Origin: Clostridium zeae
GTDB lineage: Bacteria > Bacillota > Clostridia > Clostridiales > Clostridiaceae
Reading direction: 5' to 3'
Length of the DNA stretch: 64,000 bases
Assembly: GCF_017312485.1 (NCBI RefSeq)
Contig: NZ_BMBA01000001.1
Location: 1,068,396-1,132,395 of the forward strand
Shown here: piece by piece, positions 36,384 through 46,206 of the stretch
Position numbering within the stretch: the first letter of the stretch is position 1
Layout of the letters: the number at the start of each line of letters is the position of its first letter
Notes under the pieces: generated by a model
The model's input: only the letters and a program-made list of their open reading frames with translations
Told to the model about the DNA's origin: nothing
Databases searched by the model: none
Program-made: the position numbers and the translations under genes

Positions 36384-36508
36384 TTTTTTAGATAAACTTG
36401 TTTTTAATAAGATTCTATCTTTTTAGTTTTATCAGCAAATTCTTCAGATAGAAATTGAAAATATATCATTATTAACTGACTTGTTTATCTTTAATTATAT
36501 TTTCAAAT

Positions 36509-38239
36509 TTAACTTAACTTTTCGTTTATAATTTTCATCACTTCTTCAGTATACTTCTTTATCTTGTTTTCTGCATCTACTAAGCTACTGCCAACAATGG
36601 ATAAGTATACCTTCATCTTTGGTTCAGTACCAGAAGGTCTAACTACAAACCAAGAATCATCTTCTAAAATATATTTAAGAACATTAGACTTTGGCAAATC
36701 TATTGAATTTACAGAATTACCCATAACATCTATTTCTTCACTCTTCTTATAGTCAAATCTCTTAATTATCTTAACTCCATTTACATCAGATACTGGGTTG
36801 TTTCTCATATTATCTATGCAACTTGCTATCTTTTCTTGACCTTCTTTTCCTTTTAACTCAAGAGAAACTAGATTTTCTTTATAGAATCCATACTCATTAT
36901 AAATATCGATTAAGCCATCATATAATGTCTTACCTTTTGATTTATAATAAAGTGTCATTTCTGCAATTAACATAGATGCAATTACAGCATCTTTATCTCT
37001 TACAAACTCTCCTGCTAGGTATCCATAGCTTTCTTCAAAACCAAAAAGATATTTGTGGCTTCCTGTTTCTTCAAACTCTCTAATCTTTTCTCCAATATAT
37101 TTGAATCCTGTTAATACATCTATTAACGTAACATTATAGTGAGCAGCCATCTTTCTTACCGCTTCAGTTGTTACAATGGTCTTAATTACTGTACCATTGC
37201 TTGGTAAACTATTTGTGTCTTTAAGCGCATCTAAAACATAATGCGTTAAAAGCATTCCTGTTTGATTTCCTGTTAAAACTCTATATTCACCTTCATTATC
37301 CTTAACAACAACCCCAATTCTATCACAATCTGGATCCGTTCCAAAGATTATATCTGGTTGAACTTCTTTTGCAAGTTCTAAAGCCAACTTAAATACAGCT
37401 GGTTCTTCCGGATTAGGATATGATGCTGTCGGAAAGTTTCCATCTGGCTGTTCTTGTTCTTTTACTAAATGTAGGTTTTCATAACCTAACTCATTTAAAA
37501 CTCTTCTCACAGGAATATTACCTGACCCATGAATCGGAGTATAAATAACCTTTAAATCTTTAGCATTTAAAGCAACTAACTCTTTTCTTATTGTTAACCC
37601 TTTAACTGCATCTATATAAGTCTTATCTACATCTTCACCTATATATTGAAGCAGTCCTTTTTCTAATGCTTCTTCTTCACTTAATGATTTAATATCAGCA
37701 TAATCAGATATTGCATTTACATATCCTATTATCTTCTTTGCTGGTTCATCTGTAACTTGTCCACCATCATCACCATATACCTTATATCCATTATATTGCT
37801 TAGGATTATGAGATGCTGTTATTACTATACCTGATTTACAGTTTAACTTTCTAACCGTATATGACAACATTGGCGTTGGTCTTAAATCTTCAAATAGATA
37901 TACTTTTATACCATTTGCACACAAAGTTAAAGCCGCAGCTTTAGCAAATTCTCTTGACATATTTCTTGAGTCATATGCAATAGCAGCTGACTTACCTTCT
38001 GTATACGCTTCATTTATATAATCAGCAAGCCCTTGAGTTGCCTTTCCTACAGTATATATGTTCATCCTGTTAGTTCCTGCTCCAATAACGCCTCTTAGCC
38101 CACCTGTACCAAAATCTAATTCTTTATAAAATCTATCTTCAATTTCCTTCTCATCAGTTATACTTCTTAATTCATTCTTTATATCTTCATTAATAGTAGG
38201 TGATTGTATCCATTGTTCGTATTTTTCTCTGTATGTCAT
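36509..38239 (-). CDS. pgcA: Phosphoglucomutase / phosphomannomutase (PgcA type)
   Basis: 576 residues, alpha-D-phosphohexomutase of the long Gram-positive PgcA type. It interconverts glucose-6-P and glucose-1-P (or mannose phosphates), the branch point to UDP-glucose and surface glycans. The phosphoserine loop TASHNP is at 141-146 (Ser143), the metal loop is GTDPDCDRIG near 300, the sugar loop FGFEESYGYLAG near 400, and the phosphate-binding loop RPSGTEPKMKVY near 545. An AAGGAGGG ribosome site precedes the ATG. It lies directly upstream of the polysaccharide locus but is separated by about 290 bases. Confidence 0.93.
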   Translation of the reverse strand: MTYREKYEQWIQSPTINEDIKNELRSITDEKEIEDRFYKELDFGTGGLRGVIGAGTNRMNIYTVGKATQGLADYINEAYTEGKSAAIAYDSRNMSREFAKAAALTLCANGIKVYLFEDLRPTPMLSYTVRKLNCKSGIVITASHNPKQYNGYKVYGDDGGQVTDEPAKKIIGYVNAISDYADIKSLSEEEALEKGLLQYIGEDVDKTYIDAVKGLTIRKELVALNAKDLKVIYTPIHGSGNIPVRRVLNELGYENLHLVKEQEQPDGNFPTASYPNPEEPAVFKLALELAKEVQPDIIFGTDPDCDRIGVVVKDNEGEYRVLTGNQTGMLLTHYVLDALKDTNSLPSNGTVIKTIVTTEAVRKMAAHYNVTLIDVLTGFKYIGEKIREFEETGSHKYLFGFEESYGYLAGEFVRDKDAVIASMLIAEMTLYYKSKGKTLYDGLIDIYNEYGFYKENLVSLELKGKEGQEKIASCIDNMRNNPVSDVNGVKIIKRFDYKKSEEIDVMGNSVNSIDLPKSNVLKYILEDDSWFVVRPSGTEPKMKVYLSIVGSSLVDAENKIKKYTEEVMKIINEKLS

Positions 38240-38548
38240 TATTATCCCTCCTTATAATTTAACATAAAATATTATACACTAAAAAATGGACAATTAAAAC
38301 TTTTATATACAAATTTATGAAATTATATGAATTATATATATATTAATGGGCCTTTATTTTGCAATTTTTTACGCATCTTATTTTTATAATAAATATTATG
38401 AAATTCTCACAGTAGCTCTATTCTACTTTTTTCATACTATAGGTTAATCAATTTTAAAAATCGTTATATAATAGCACTATCACTTAATTTATGTATATTA
38501 TATTTTTCCAAAGAGTACAAATAAACCCTATGTAGTCATAGGGCTTAG
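38240..38548. other. AT-rich gene-free stretch
   Basis: Contains the rplY terminator at its right end and presumably the pgcA promoter; no repeat, gene or riboswitch is recognised. Confidence 0.4.
38523..38547 (-). terminator. Terminator of rplY
   Basis: AAACCCTATG and CATAGGGCTT pair around TAGT; TTTATTTG follows on the minus strand. Confidence 0.75.
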
Positions 38549-39133
38549 TTATCCTTTTTTCTCTTCTGGCTCCACAGCCTCTACTATCTTTTGCTCATAG
38601 CTTACAGAACCAAGGACAGTATTTAAGTCATCAACTATTGATATTTCTGCGCCTACTTCCAAATCACATATTTTATAAGTGCTTCCTATAGTAGATTGAG
38701 AAACATCTAGCTCTAAAAATTTAGGCAACTTATCAGGAGTACAGCTTACCTTTACTGCTGATTTTTCTTTTTGAATTATAGCTCCGTAGGAATTTATTAC
38801 GCCCTCTCCTTTAAAGTGAACTGGTACAGTTGTAATAATCTTTTGGTCTTTATCTATGGTTTCCAAATCTAAGTGAATTATCTTATGTGTAACAGGATCT
38901 CTTTGAAGCTCTTTAATTAGTACTTTCTTATTTTGTTCTTCTAAGTCAATATCTATTACACCATGCTCTCCATGTTCAGTGATAATTTGATTCAATTCTA
39001 ACTCACCTATTTCGAACATAAAGTTGTGCATTCCTTTTCCATATACAATGCCTGGAACCTTTCCCGCTCTTCTTGTCTTATTAGCTGTTTTACCTATTTT
39101 GTTACTTCTACTGTTCAATTTAATATTTTCCAC
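38549..39133 (-). CDS. rplY: Ribosomal protein bL25, general stress protein Ctc form
   Basis: 194 residues: an N-terminal L25 domain that binds 5S rRNA (LNSRSNKIGKTANKTRRAGKVPGIVYG, written here in part) and the C-terminal TL5/Ctc beta domain. The long form is the Ctc type found in Bacillus and Thermus. The C terminus is short and acidic/basic (EPEEKKG). It is monocistronic and divergent from the decarboxylase gene. Confidence 0.94.
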   Translation of the reverse strand: MENIKLNSRSNKIGKTANKTRRAGKVPGIVYGKGMHNFMFEIGELELNQIITEHGEHGVIDIDLEEQNKKVLIKELQRDPVTHKIIHLDLETIDKDQKIITTVPVHFKGEGVINSYGAIIQKEKSAVKVSCTPDKLPKFLELDVSQSTIGSTYKICDLEVGAEISIVDDLNTVLGSVSYEQKIVEAVEPEEKKG

Positions 39134-39280
39134 TTTAATCCCTCCTGCCTTATAGTATTGTCAGAAGAAATAAATATTATTCATATCAATTTTTTTATTG
39201 CATTACAGTTACTCATAACATATAATTATATTGTTTTTCATAAAAGATATTTATTTGTTGAAAGAAGGTGCGGTATCAAA

Positions 39281-40744
39281 GTGTACAGATTTGACCAAAA
39301 TGAAACTCCTTTGTTTGATGCCCTAATGGAATATGTAGATAGAGATACAATTCCATTTCACGTTCCTGGTCATAAGAAAGGCGTAGGAATAGATGAGGAA
39401 TTCAAAAACTTTATAGGTGAAAACCCATTTAAGATAGACGTAACGGTGTTTAAATTAGTTGATAGCCTACATCATCCAACAGGACCAATAAAAAAAGCAC
39501 AAGAGCTTGCTGCTGATGCATATGGTTCAGATGCTTCGTTTTTCTCAATCCATGGAACATCAGGTGCAATTCAAGCCATGATTATGTCTGTGGTAAGTCA
39601 AGGTGATAAGATAATTGTCCCTAGAAATGTCCATAAATCAATTACAGCTGGAATAATACTTAGTGGAGCAGTTCCTGTATTTATGCAGCCAGAGCTTGAT
39701 AAAAAGTTAGGTATAGCTCACGGTGTTACCCCTGAAACAGTAAAAAGAGTTTTAGAAGAAAATAAAGATGCTAAGGCTGTATTAATAATAAACCCTACGT
39801 ACTATGGTGTTGCAACCGCAATCAAGGAAATTGCTGATATTGTTCACAGTTATGATATTCCTTTAATAGTAGATGAAGCTCATGGTCCTCATCTAAAGTT
39901 TAATGAAAAACTCCCTATGTCTGCAATGGAAGCAGGTGCTGATATCTGTGCACAAAGCACTCATAAAATAATTGGAGCATTGACTCAGTGTTCTTTACTT
40001 CAGGTTAAAAGCAATTATATTGATCCAGCTAGAGTTCAGCAAGTTCTGAACTTACTTCAAACAACTTCACCATCTTATATTTTGATGGCAAGTTTAGATT
40101 GTGCTAGAAGACAAATTGCTTTAAATGGAGAAGAACTTTTAGATAAAACTATAGATTTAGCTAATTATGCTCGAACTGAAATAAATAAAATTAATGGTTT
40201 CTACTGTTTTGGAGAAGAAATACTAGGAAGACCTGGAGTTGTAGCTTTAGATCCAACTAAGATTACTATAACTTGTAGAGACTTAGGAATTACGGGATAT
40301 GAATTAGATATGATATTATCAAACAAATATCATATACAAATGGAACTTTCTGATTTATATAGCGTGCTTGCTGTAGGTTCTTTTGGAGATACAAAGCAAA
40401 GTATAGATAAGTTATTACACGCACTTAGAGAGATATCTGATGAATATTCTTCTAAAGGAAAGGTAAGACCTGACTTTTTAGATATACCATCTATTCCTGA
40501 GAGTGTTCTTATTCCTAGAGATGCCTTTAATAGCAGGAAAGAATCAATACTTCTTAGAGATAGCATTGGAAAAGTAAGTGGTGAATTCTTACTTGCATAT
40601 CCACCTGGTATTCCACTTCTTTGCCCTGGTGAGATAATAACAGAAGAAATTATAAAATACGTTGAAGAACTAAAAGAGGTTGGTCTTTACGTACAAGGTA
40701 CTGAAGACTCAAAAGTTGAATATATTAAAGTTGTTTCAAAATAA
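39281..40744 (+). CDS. Orn/Lys/Arg-type PLP decarboxylase
   Basis: 487 residues of the fold-type I Orn/Lys/Arg decarboxylase family (YaaO/SpeA-like short form). N-terminal IPFHVPGHKKGVG, SFFSIHGTSGAIQAM, then DEAHG at 198-202 and the PLP lysine K229 in STHK (226-229). It could be arginine, lysine or ornithine decarboxylase; the substrate is not readable. The start is set at the GTG at 39281 (MYRFDQNETP), because the open frame upstream runs across the rplY promoter and has no family similarity; AAGGTG lies about ten bases before it. Confidence 0.88.
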   Translation: MYRFDQNETPLFDALMEYVDRDTIPFHVPGHKKGVGIDEEFKNFIGENPFKIDVTVFKLVDSLHHPTGPIKKAQELAADAYGSDASFFSIHGTSGAIQAMIMSVVSQGDKIIVPRNVHKSITAGIILSGAVPVFMQPELDKKLGIAHGVTPETVKRVLEENKDAKAVLIINPTYYGVATAIKEIADIVHSYDIPLIVDEAHGPHLKFNEKLPMSAMEAGADICAQSTHKIIGALTQCSLLQVKSNYIDPARVQQVLNLLQTTSPSYILMASLDCARRQIALNGEELLDKTIDLANYARTEINKINGFYCFGEEILGRPGVVALDPTKITITCRDLGITGYELDMILSNKYHIQMELSDLYSVLAVGSFGDTKQSIDKLLHALREISDEYSSKGKVRPDFLDIPSIPESVLIPRDAFNSRKESILLRDSIGKVSGEFLLAYPPGIPLLCPGEIITEEIIKYVEELKEVGLYVQGTEDSKVEYIKVVSK

Positions 40745-40753
40745 ACTTTATAT

Positions 40754-40791
40754 AAAAAATCACTGAAGCGATTTTCTTCAGTGATTTTTTT
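40754..40791. terminator. Bidirectional terminator after the decarboxylase gene
   Basis: AAAAAATCACTGAAG and CTTCAGTGATTTTTT form a perfect stem between convergent genes. The same hairpin sequence recurs at 53973-54013. Confidence 0.85.
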
Positions 40792-40836
40792 GCGCATCTG
40801 CCTTTCCGAATGCATATGAGGAAACTTACAGGCGAC
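40792..40836 (-). repeat. Copy of the GCGCATCTGCC structured repeat
   Basis: GCGCATCTGCCTTTCC...GGAAACTTACAGGCGAC; the outer CGC/GCG and inner TTTCC/GGAAA arms can pair. It directly follows the hairpin T-tract. Confidence 0.85.
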
Positions 40837-40859
40837 ACATTTTTCTTTTTTTATTCTTT

Positions 40860-41300
40860 TTAATCCGCTTCACTAAATACTTCTATCCCGTTTAACTTTA
40901 AAAGTTCTGCTGTGACACCATTTCCTTCAACAATCTTACCAGAAAATGTACCATCATATATCTTTCCAGCTCCACAGGAAGGACTTTTAGCTTTTAAAAT
41001 TGCTTTCTTAACATTGTTTTTAACAGCTATATCCAGCACTTTATTAGCACCTTTAATAAACTCCTCAGTAACATCTGTTCCATTAGCTGATAACACTTTA
41101 GCTCTGCCTTCTAAAACATCCACTCCGCTTCCACCTTGTATTTCTACAGGTTCTCTAGGTGTGCTAAGACCAGCCATCTCTTCAGGGCAAACAAGTATAG
41201 CTTCACCCTCATCATAAATTTTCTTTATCTTTTCATTATAGTTGTTCCCACCATTATACTTACAATTGCAGCCACATAAACATGCACTTATTATAATCAT
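40860..41300 (-). CDS. DUF523 (YbbK-like) cysteine-rich protein
   Basis: 146 residues, DUF523 family, function unknown. Conserved cysteines are in ISACLCGCNCKYNG near the N terminus, VCPEEMAGLSTPREP, then KAKSPSCGAGKIYDGTF, the family's hallmark. The ATG at 41300 follows GGAG by about nine bases; a TTG two codons upstream is less likely. It lies directly downstream of mutS2 (11-base gap) and is probably cotranscribed with it. Confidence 0.85.
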   Translation of the reverse strand: MIIISACLCGCNCKYNGGNNYNEKIKKIYDEGEAILVCPEEMAGLSTPREPVEIQGGSGVDVLEGRAKVLSANGTDVTEEFIKGANKVLDIAVKNNVKKAILKAKSPSCGAGKIYDGTFSGKIVEGNGVTAELLKLNGIEVFSEAD

Positions 41301-41317
41301 ATACAAATACTCCGTTT

Positions 41318-43675
41318 TTACTTTAATTGAACTACAGTAACTCCGGTTCCACCTTCGCCATATTCGCCTAGTCTATAAGACTTAACATGCGGATGACTCT
41401 TTAGCATATCATTTATGCTTTTTCTCAGAATTCCTGTTCCTTTTCCGTGGATCAAAGACACTTCTCCAAGACCACCCATATATGCTTCATCCAAGTATTT
41501 ATCAGCGTTATAACAAGCTTCCTCAGCATCAAGACCTCTTAAATCCACAGAACTAGCTACTGACTTAGTATTAAGATTTGCCTCACGTCTTACCTTTTTC
41601 TTAACTTCTTTAGTCTCTTTAGACTTTCTTAGGTCCTTTAACTTAACATTTACCTTCATTATACCAGCTTCAACTTGAACATCGCCTTTTGAATCAGGCA
41701 TAGTTAATATAATTACTTTCTGATTTAAAGAAGGCAAGAACGCTTCCATTCCTGGTTTAACAACTTCAATTGTTTCGCCATTATCCTTTTCAGCCTTATT
41801 TATTACAGCTTCTGTTTTATCGAGCTTATTTCTTAACTTACTTCTCTGCTCTTCTAATTTTCTTCTTGCATCAGAGTCATATCCTAATCTCTCAAGTTCC
41901 CTCATATTCTTAAGAATTTGATCTGCTTCTTCTTTGGCTTCTCTAAGGATTTGTTTAGCTTCTCTTCTTGCCTCTCCAAAAGCATTTTCCCTAGTCTTCT
42001 CTAAGTTTTCTAACTTTACTTCATATTTTTCTCTAAGCTTTCTAGCATCAAGCTTTAAGATTTCAGCTTCTCTTGCATCTCTCTCTGCTTTCATACTCTT
42101 TTCTTGAAGACTCTGTATTAAATCCTCAAATTGAAGCGACTCACTTGAGATTAATTCTTTTGATTTCTCTATTACATCATTACTTAAGCCTAATCTTCTT
42201 GATATTTCAAAGGCATTTGATTTACCTGGTATACCTATCAAAAGCTTATAAGTTGGTCTTAAAGTTTCCACATCAAATTCTACCGATGCATTTTCAACAC
42301 CAATAGTTCTTAATGCATATCCTTTTAGCTCACTATAATGTGTTGTAGCAACTATCTTACAGTTTCTATGCCTTAATGTTTCAAGTATAGCTACAGCAAG
42401 CGCTGCACCTTCAGTAGGATCTGTACCTGCACCCAATTCATCAAATAAAATAAGGGATTCATTATCTGCCTCTTCCATTATTGATACTATATTAGTCATA
42501 TGAGAGGAAAAAGTAGATAAACTTTGTTCAATACTTTGTTCATCTCCTATATCAGCATATATTTCTCTAAAGAAACTTACTGTAGAATTTTCTCTAGCAG
42601 GTATCAAAACCCCACTCATAGCCATTATATGAAGTAACCCAACAGTCTTTAAAGTCACAGTCTTACCACCAGTGTTTGGACCTGTTACCACAAGACTTGT
42701 AAACTCTCTTCCTAAATATATGTCTGAAGAAACAACCCTTTTAGGATCTATAAGCGGATGTTTAGCTTGAACTAAATCCACTATTCCATTTCCATTAACT
42801 GCAGGACATATTCCATCAATATTACTTGCATATTTAGCCTTTGCAAATATAAAATCTAATTCATTTAAAATATTAGCATTATTTCTAACAGCTATAATTT
42901 CATCATAAACAAAACCTGACAACTCTTGAAGTATTCTTTCAATTTCAGCTTTTTCTTTTAACATAAGCTCTTTGATTTCATTGTTTATCTTAACCAAGCT
43001 CATAGGTTCTATAAAAAGCGTTGCTCCTGTTGAACTTTGATCATGAATAAGCCCTGGTACTGAACCTTTATGCTCTGCTTTTACAGGGATAACATATCTA
43101 TCACCTCTCATGGTATAAAGGTTATCCTGTAAAAACTTTGAGTTTTCTCTTAAGATAGAGTTAACTTTATCCCTAACCGAAGAATTTTTTTCTTTAAGCG
43201 ATCTTCTTATATTATTAAGAGTTTGACTAGCTTTATCAGATATTTCTTCTTCACCTATTATTGCAGTGAAGATAGTATCCTCTAACTTTCTTATAGGTGT
43301 CAAGCCTGCACATATATCTTCTAATATATTATAAGATTCCTCTTCATCTTTTCTTTTTATGAAATCTATAAATCTTCTAGCACATCTCACCATGTTACCT
43401 ATTCTGAGTAGCTGCCCTGGATTCAATGTACCACCTTTTCCAGCTCTTGTGACAGCTTCTCTTACATCGTATAATCCTTCAAAAGGTGGTGCTCCCTTCT
43501 TTTGAAGCAAGGTTAAAGCTTCTTTGGTTTCTTGAAGATGTTCCTTCACTTCATGTATATTTTCATATGGAGTAAGCTCATCTATAGTATCCTTTGAAGC
43601 ACCTGTAAGTGCATATTTTTTTATCTCTTCTTTTACTTTATTAAATTCTAGAATTCTTAATGCCTTCTCATTCAT
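41318..43675 (-). CDS. mutS2: MutS2, Smr-domain ATPase
   Basis: 785 residues. MutS2 lacks the mismatch-recognition domains of MutS. The ABC-type ATPase core has Walker A GPNTGGKT at 332-339 and a LFDELGAGTDPTEG signature. A long charged coiled coil lies at about 515-640 and a C-terminal Smr nuclease-like domain (from about 708) contains VDLRGLDAEEA and LIHGKGTGILR. Reported roles are suppression of homologous recombination and, in Bacillus, splitting of collided ribosomes, which links it to the RqcH pathway present in this window. An AAGGAG ribosome site is visible. It follows the U32 gene by 12 bases. Confidence 0.95.
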   Translation of the reverse strand: MNEKALRILEFNKVKEEIKKYALTGASKDTIDELTPYENIHEVKEHLQETKEALTLLQKKGAPPFEGLYDVREAVTRAGKGGTLNPGQLLRIGNMVRCARRFIDFIKRKDEEESYNILEDICAGLTPIRKLEDTIFTAIIGEEEISDKASQTLNNIRRSLKEKNSSVRDKVNSILRENSKFLQDNLYTMRGDRYVIPVKAEHKGSVPGLIHDQSSTGATLFIEPMSLVKINNEIKELMLKEKAEIERILQELSGFVYDEIIAVRNNANILNELDFIFAKAKYASNIDGICPAVNGNGIVDLVQAKHPLIDPKRVVSSDIYLGREFTSLVVTGPNTGGKTVTLKTVGLLHIMAMSGVLIPARENSTVSFFREIYADIGDEQSIEQSLSTFSSHMTNIVSIMEEADNESLILFDELGAGTDPTEGAALAVAILETLRHRNCKIVATTHYSELKGYALRTIGVENASVEFDVETLRPTYKLLIGIPGKSNAFEISRRLGLSNDVIEKSKELISSESLQFEDLIQSLQEKSMKAERDAREAEILKLDARKLREKYEVKLENLEKTRENAFGEARREAKQILREAKEEADQILKNMRELERLGYDSDARRKLEEQRSKLRNKLDKTEAVINKAEKDNGETIEVVKPGMEAFLPSLNQKVIILTMPDSKGDVQVEAGIMKVNVKLKDLRKSKETKEVKKKVRREANLNTKSVASSVDLRGLDAEEACYNADKYLDEAYMGGLGEVSLIHGKGTGILRKSINDMLKSHPHVKSYRLGEYGEGGTGVTVVQLK

Positions 43676-43687
43676 AAGATTTCTCCT

Positions 43688-46045
43688 TTATTCTACTCCT
43701 CTTTTATAATGACCCTTTGTATAATTGATATTTTTGTTATCTTCTTCTTTTTTAATCACCCTTATAATACGGCTAGCTTCATTATAATCCTCATCAATAA
43801 AATCCACTCTAAAGCTGTTTATTCCAATCTGCTCCATTCTTTCAATCTCATCTATAAGGTTTAAAGGAACGCTATTATATATATGTGATCTACAGAACCT
43901 ATCAGTAGTCATCACAAACTTTTCCTTCATTCTATCTTCTAAGATAAAATCGTCTTTTATGCAACTTTGATTACAATTATTATTAGAGCTTTTCTGTCCA
44001 AAAGTACTTCCTATCGGGCAATACTCACTAACCATCATTTCAACTCTTCCGTAAATTAAAGCTTGATATGAAGCTTTTCTTCCTTTAGTTATGGAAATCA
44101 TTTCACTCCTATTAAGCTCAACACTTATAGGCAGCACATCAATAGACTTTTCATAAAACTCTGCAGCTTTACTGTTAAATATATTAAGCTTATAATCACC
44201 AATTATACTAGTTTTACTATTATATCTATATATAATTCCTGCATTAGCAGTTACAATTCCTTTAATATTATCAATATATTTATCAATAATTGAGCAAACA
44301 TATTGATACTCATTTTTTATTATATTAGGCACTTTTAAGTATACTTTCGATAAATCTATATTTTTTATATCTTCTTCTAACAAAGAACCTAAGCTTTTTC
44401 CGAAAACATCTACTGCATAGTTCTCACAATTGTTTTCAACAACTGCTTTTAACTGTTGTTTAGTTCTTACAGTATATAAAATACCCTTAAATTCTTCAGC
44501 ATTTCTCTCCTTGTCGTCTGACTTGTCATATTCTACTTCACTTACTTCTCTTTTATATTTCTTTATTTCACTTGCTTCAATAGCTTCAATTAACTCTCTT
44601 CTTAAAGCATTTATCGACGATACCGGTACAAACCCTTCTTCAAAACTTAAAAACTCTATAGAATTTATCTTATAAGGCGTTTCCCCAGATTTCATTATAT
44701 TTTCTTCAACCTTATCTCTAGATAGAGGTTTTTTAAGAGCCGCTTGAACTACTTCACCCTTTACCTCATAGTCTTTATCATTATAAGTTAAAGTAATATT
44801 CATAGGCTCGCCAACTTTAAAAATCATAGAAGCCTTCATTTCAATTTTATTTTCAAAAGGATTTAAGTAAGACGGTTTATACTTTTCCATTAGTTCTACA
44901 TCTAAAGTTTTATAAAGCTTATCGTTGTTCTTATATCTTGCAGGTAATAGCTTCACACTCATACCTTTATCCGCATTTTCTAAGCTATTCTTTCCTGCAA
45001 GTATCTTACTTATGGTAAATCCGTCTTTACCACAGCTTATTCCATCTCCTACTGAAACACTTTTTTCTAGAACCACTTCACCTTTACTGTTTACAAATCC
45101 TATATATACACCAGTATTTTTAGGATTTTTAAATGCCATCATATCTTTTCCTTCATTTTTATATAGATATGCTTTAGAGAATCCCTCTCTATTAAACAAT
45201 TGCATAAGTGTATCTTTTGAAGTATTTACATTAAAATCTTTATTTTTATCTATTACACTATCTACTGCATCTCTATAAGCTTCCACTACTCCAGCCACAT
45301 ATTCAGGTCTTTTCATTCTTCCTTCAATTTTTAGAGATGCCGTTCCTGTGTTTACAATTTGTTCCACATCCTCTATTGTACACATATCTTTTGGACTTAG
45401 CAAATACCCCTCTTTCTTTGCCTTATCTCCTATCCTTATAATATTATAAGGAAGTCTGCAAGATTGAGCACATCTACCTCTGTTTCCACTTCTTCCACCT
45501 ATCATGCTGCTCATAAGACATTGTCCTGAATAGCATACACATAGAGCACCGTGAACAAATATCTCAGTTTCTATATTAAGTTCTTTGGATATATATTCAA
45601 TTTCTTTTAATGACAATTCTCTTGAAAGCACTATTCTCTTGAAGCCACTCTCTTTAAAGAATAAAGCCCCATCACCATTATGCACAGTCATTTGTGTGGA
45701 TCCGTGAAGTTCTATTTGTGTATATCTTTTCTTAGTTTCATTAAATAAGCCTAAATCTTGTATTATCAGGCCATCTACACCAATTCTATTCAAAAAATCT
45801 ATATAATTTAAAGCTTCATCAAATTCATTTTCTTTTATCAATGTATTTATAGTTATATATACTTTGACACCATACATATGTGCATAATCCAGAACTTCTT
45901 CCAATTGTTCATCATTAAAATTTGAAGCATATGCTCTTGCAGAAAATTTACTTCCACCTAGATAAACAGCATCTGCACCCTTATTTATTGCTGCATATAA
46001 ACTTTCTTTGCTTCCTGCTGGTGCCAAAAGCTCAATTTTATTCAT
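43688..46045 (-). CDS. U32-family peptidase with DUF3656 domain (RlhA/PrtC type)
   Basis: 785 residues. The N-terminal TIM-barrel-like U32 domain starts LLAPAGSKESLYAAINKGAD and carries ELEIFVHGALCVCYSGQCLMS and GGRSGNRGRCAQSCRLPY (cysteines likely for an Fe-S cluster, as in RlhA/TrhP). The large C-terminal part matches the long DUF3656 form; a second cysteine group occurs in STFGQKSSNNNCNQSC. Relatives are RNA hydroxylation enzymes (RlhA on 23S rRNA C2501, TrhP on tRNA), so an RNA modification role is likelier than proteolysis. It lies between zapA and mutS2. Confidence 0.88.
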   Translation of the reverse strand: MNKIELLAPAGSKESLYAAINKGADAVYLGGSKFSARAYASNFNDEQLEEVLDYAHMYGVKVYITINTLIKENEFDEALNYIDFLNRIGVDGLIIQDLGLFNETKKRYTQIELHGSTQMTVHNGDGALFFKESGFKRIVLSRELSLKEIEYISKELNIETEIFVHGALCVCYSGQCLMSSMIGGRSGNRGRCAQSCRLPYNIIRIGDKAKKEGYLLSPKDMCTIEDVEQIVNTGTASLKIEGRMKRPEYVAGVVEAYRDAVDSVIDKNKDFNVNTSKDTLMQLFNREGFSKAYLYKNEGKDMMAFKNPKNTGVYIGFVNSKGEVVLEKSVSVGDGISCGKDGFTISKILAGKNSLENADKGMSVKLLPARYKNNDKLYKTLDVELMEKYKPSYLNPFENKIEMKASMIFKVGEPMNITLTYNDKDYEVKGEVVQAALKKPLSRDKVEENIMKSGETPYKINSIEFLSFEEGFVPVSSINALRRELIEAIEASEIKKYKREVSEVEYDKSDDKERNAEEFKGILYTVRTKQQLKAVVENNCENYAVDVFGKSLGSLLEEDIKNIDLSKVYLKVPNIIKNEYQYVCSIIDKYIDNIKGIVTANAGIIYRYNSKTSIIGDYKLNIFNSKAAEFYEKSIDVLPISVELNRSEMISITKGRKASYQALIYGRVEMMVSEYCPIGSTFGQKSSNNNCNQSCIKDDFILEDRMKEKFVMTTDRFCRSHIYNSVPLNLIDEIERMEQIGINSFRVDFIDEDYNEASRIIRVIKKEEDNKNINYTKGHYKRGVE

Positions 46046-46164
46046 CAGTTCATCTCTCCTATGATAATGCAGTATAAACTGCTATCCTTCTAATATTGTA
46101 TAATCCAAAACTATGGCTATATAGTCTTTTATAAAAAATCGTACTCCCCTATTATATCAGAAGA

Positions 46165-46193
46165 AAAGCTTACTTGTCATGCAAGTAAGCTTT
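46165..46193 (-). terminator. Terminator after zapA
   Basis: AAAGCTTACTTG and CAAGTAAGCTTT form a perfect 12-bp stem; TTCTTC follows on the minus strand. Confidence 0.8.
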
Positions 46194-46206
46194 CGAGTAT
46201 ATAATT

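Noticed and set aside
39026-39280. 85-codon N-terminal extension of the decarboxylase
   Set aside because: It crosses the divergent rplY promoter and start, shows no family similarity, and the GTG at 39281 gives the normal N terminus.
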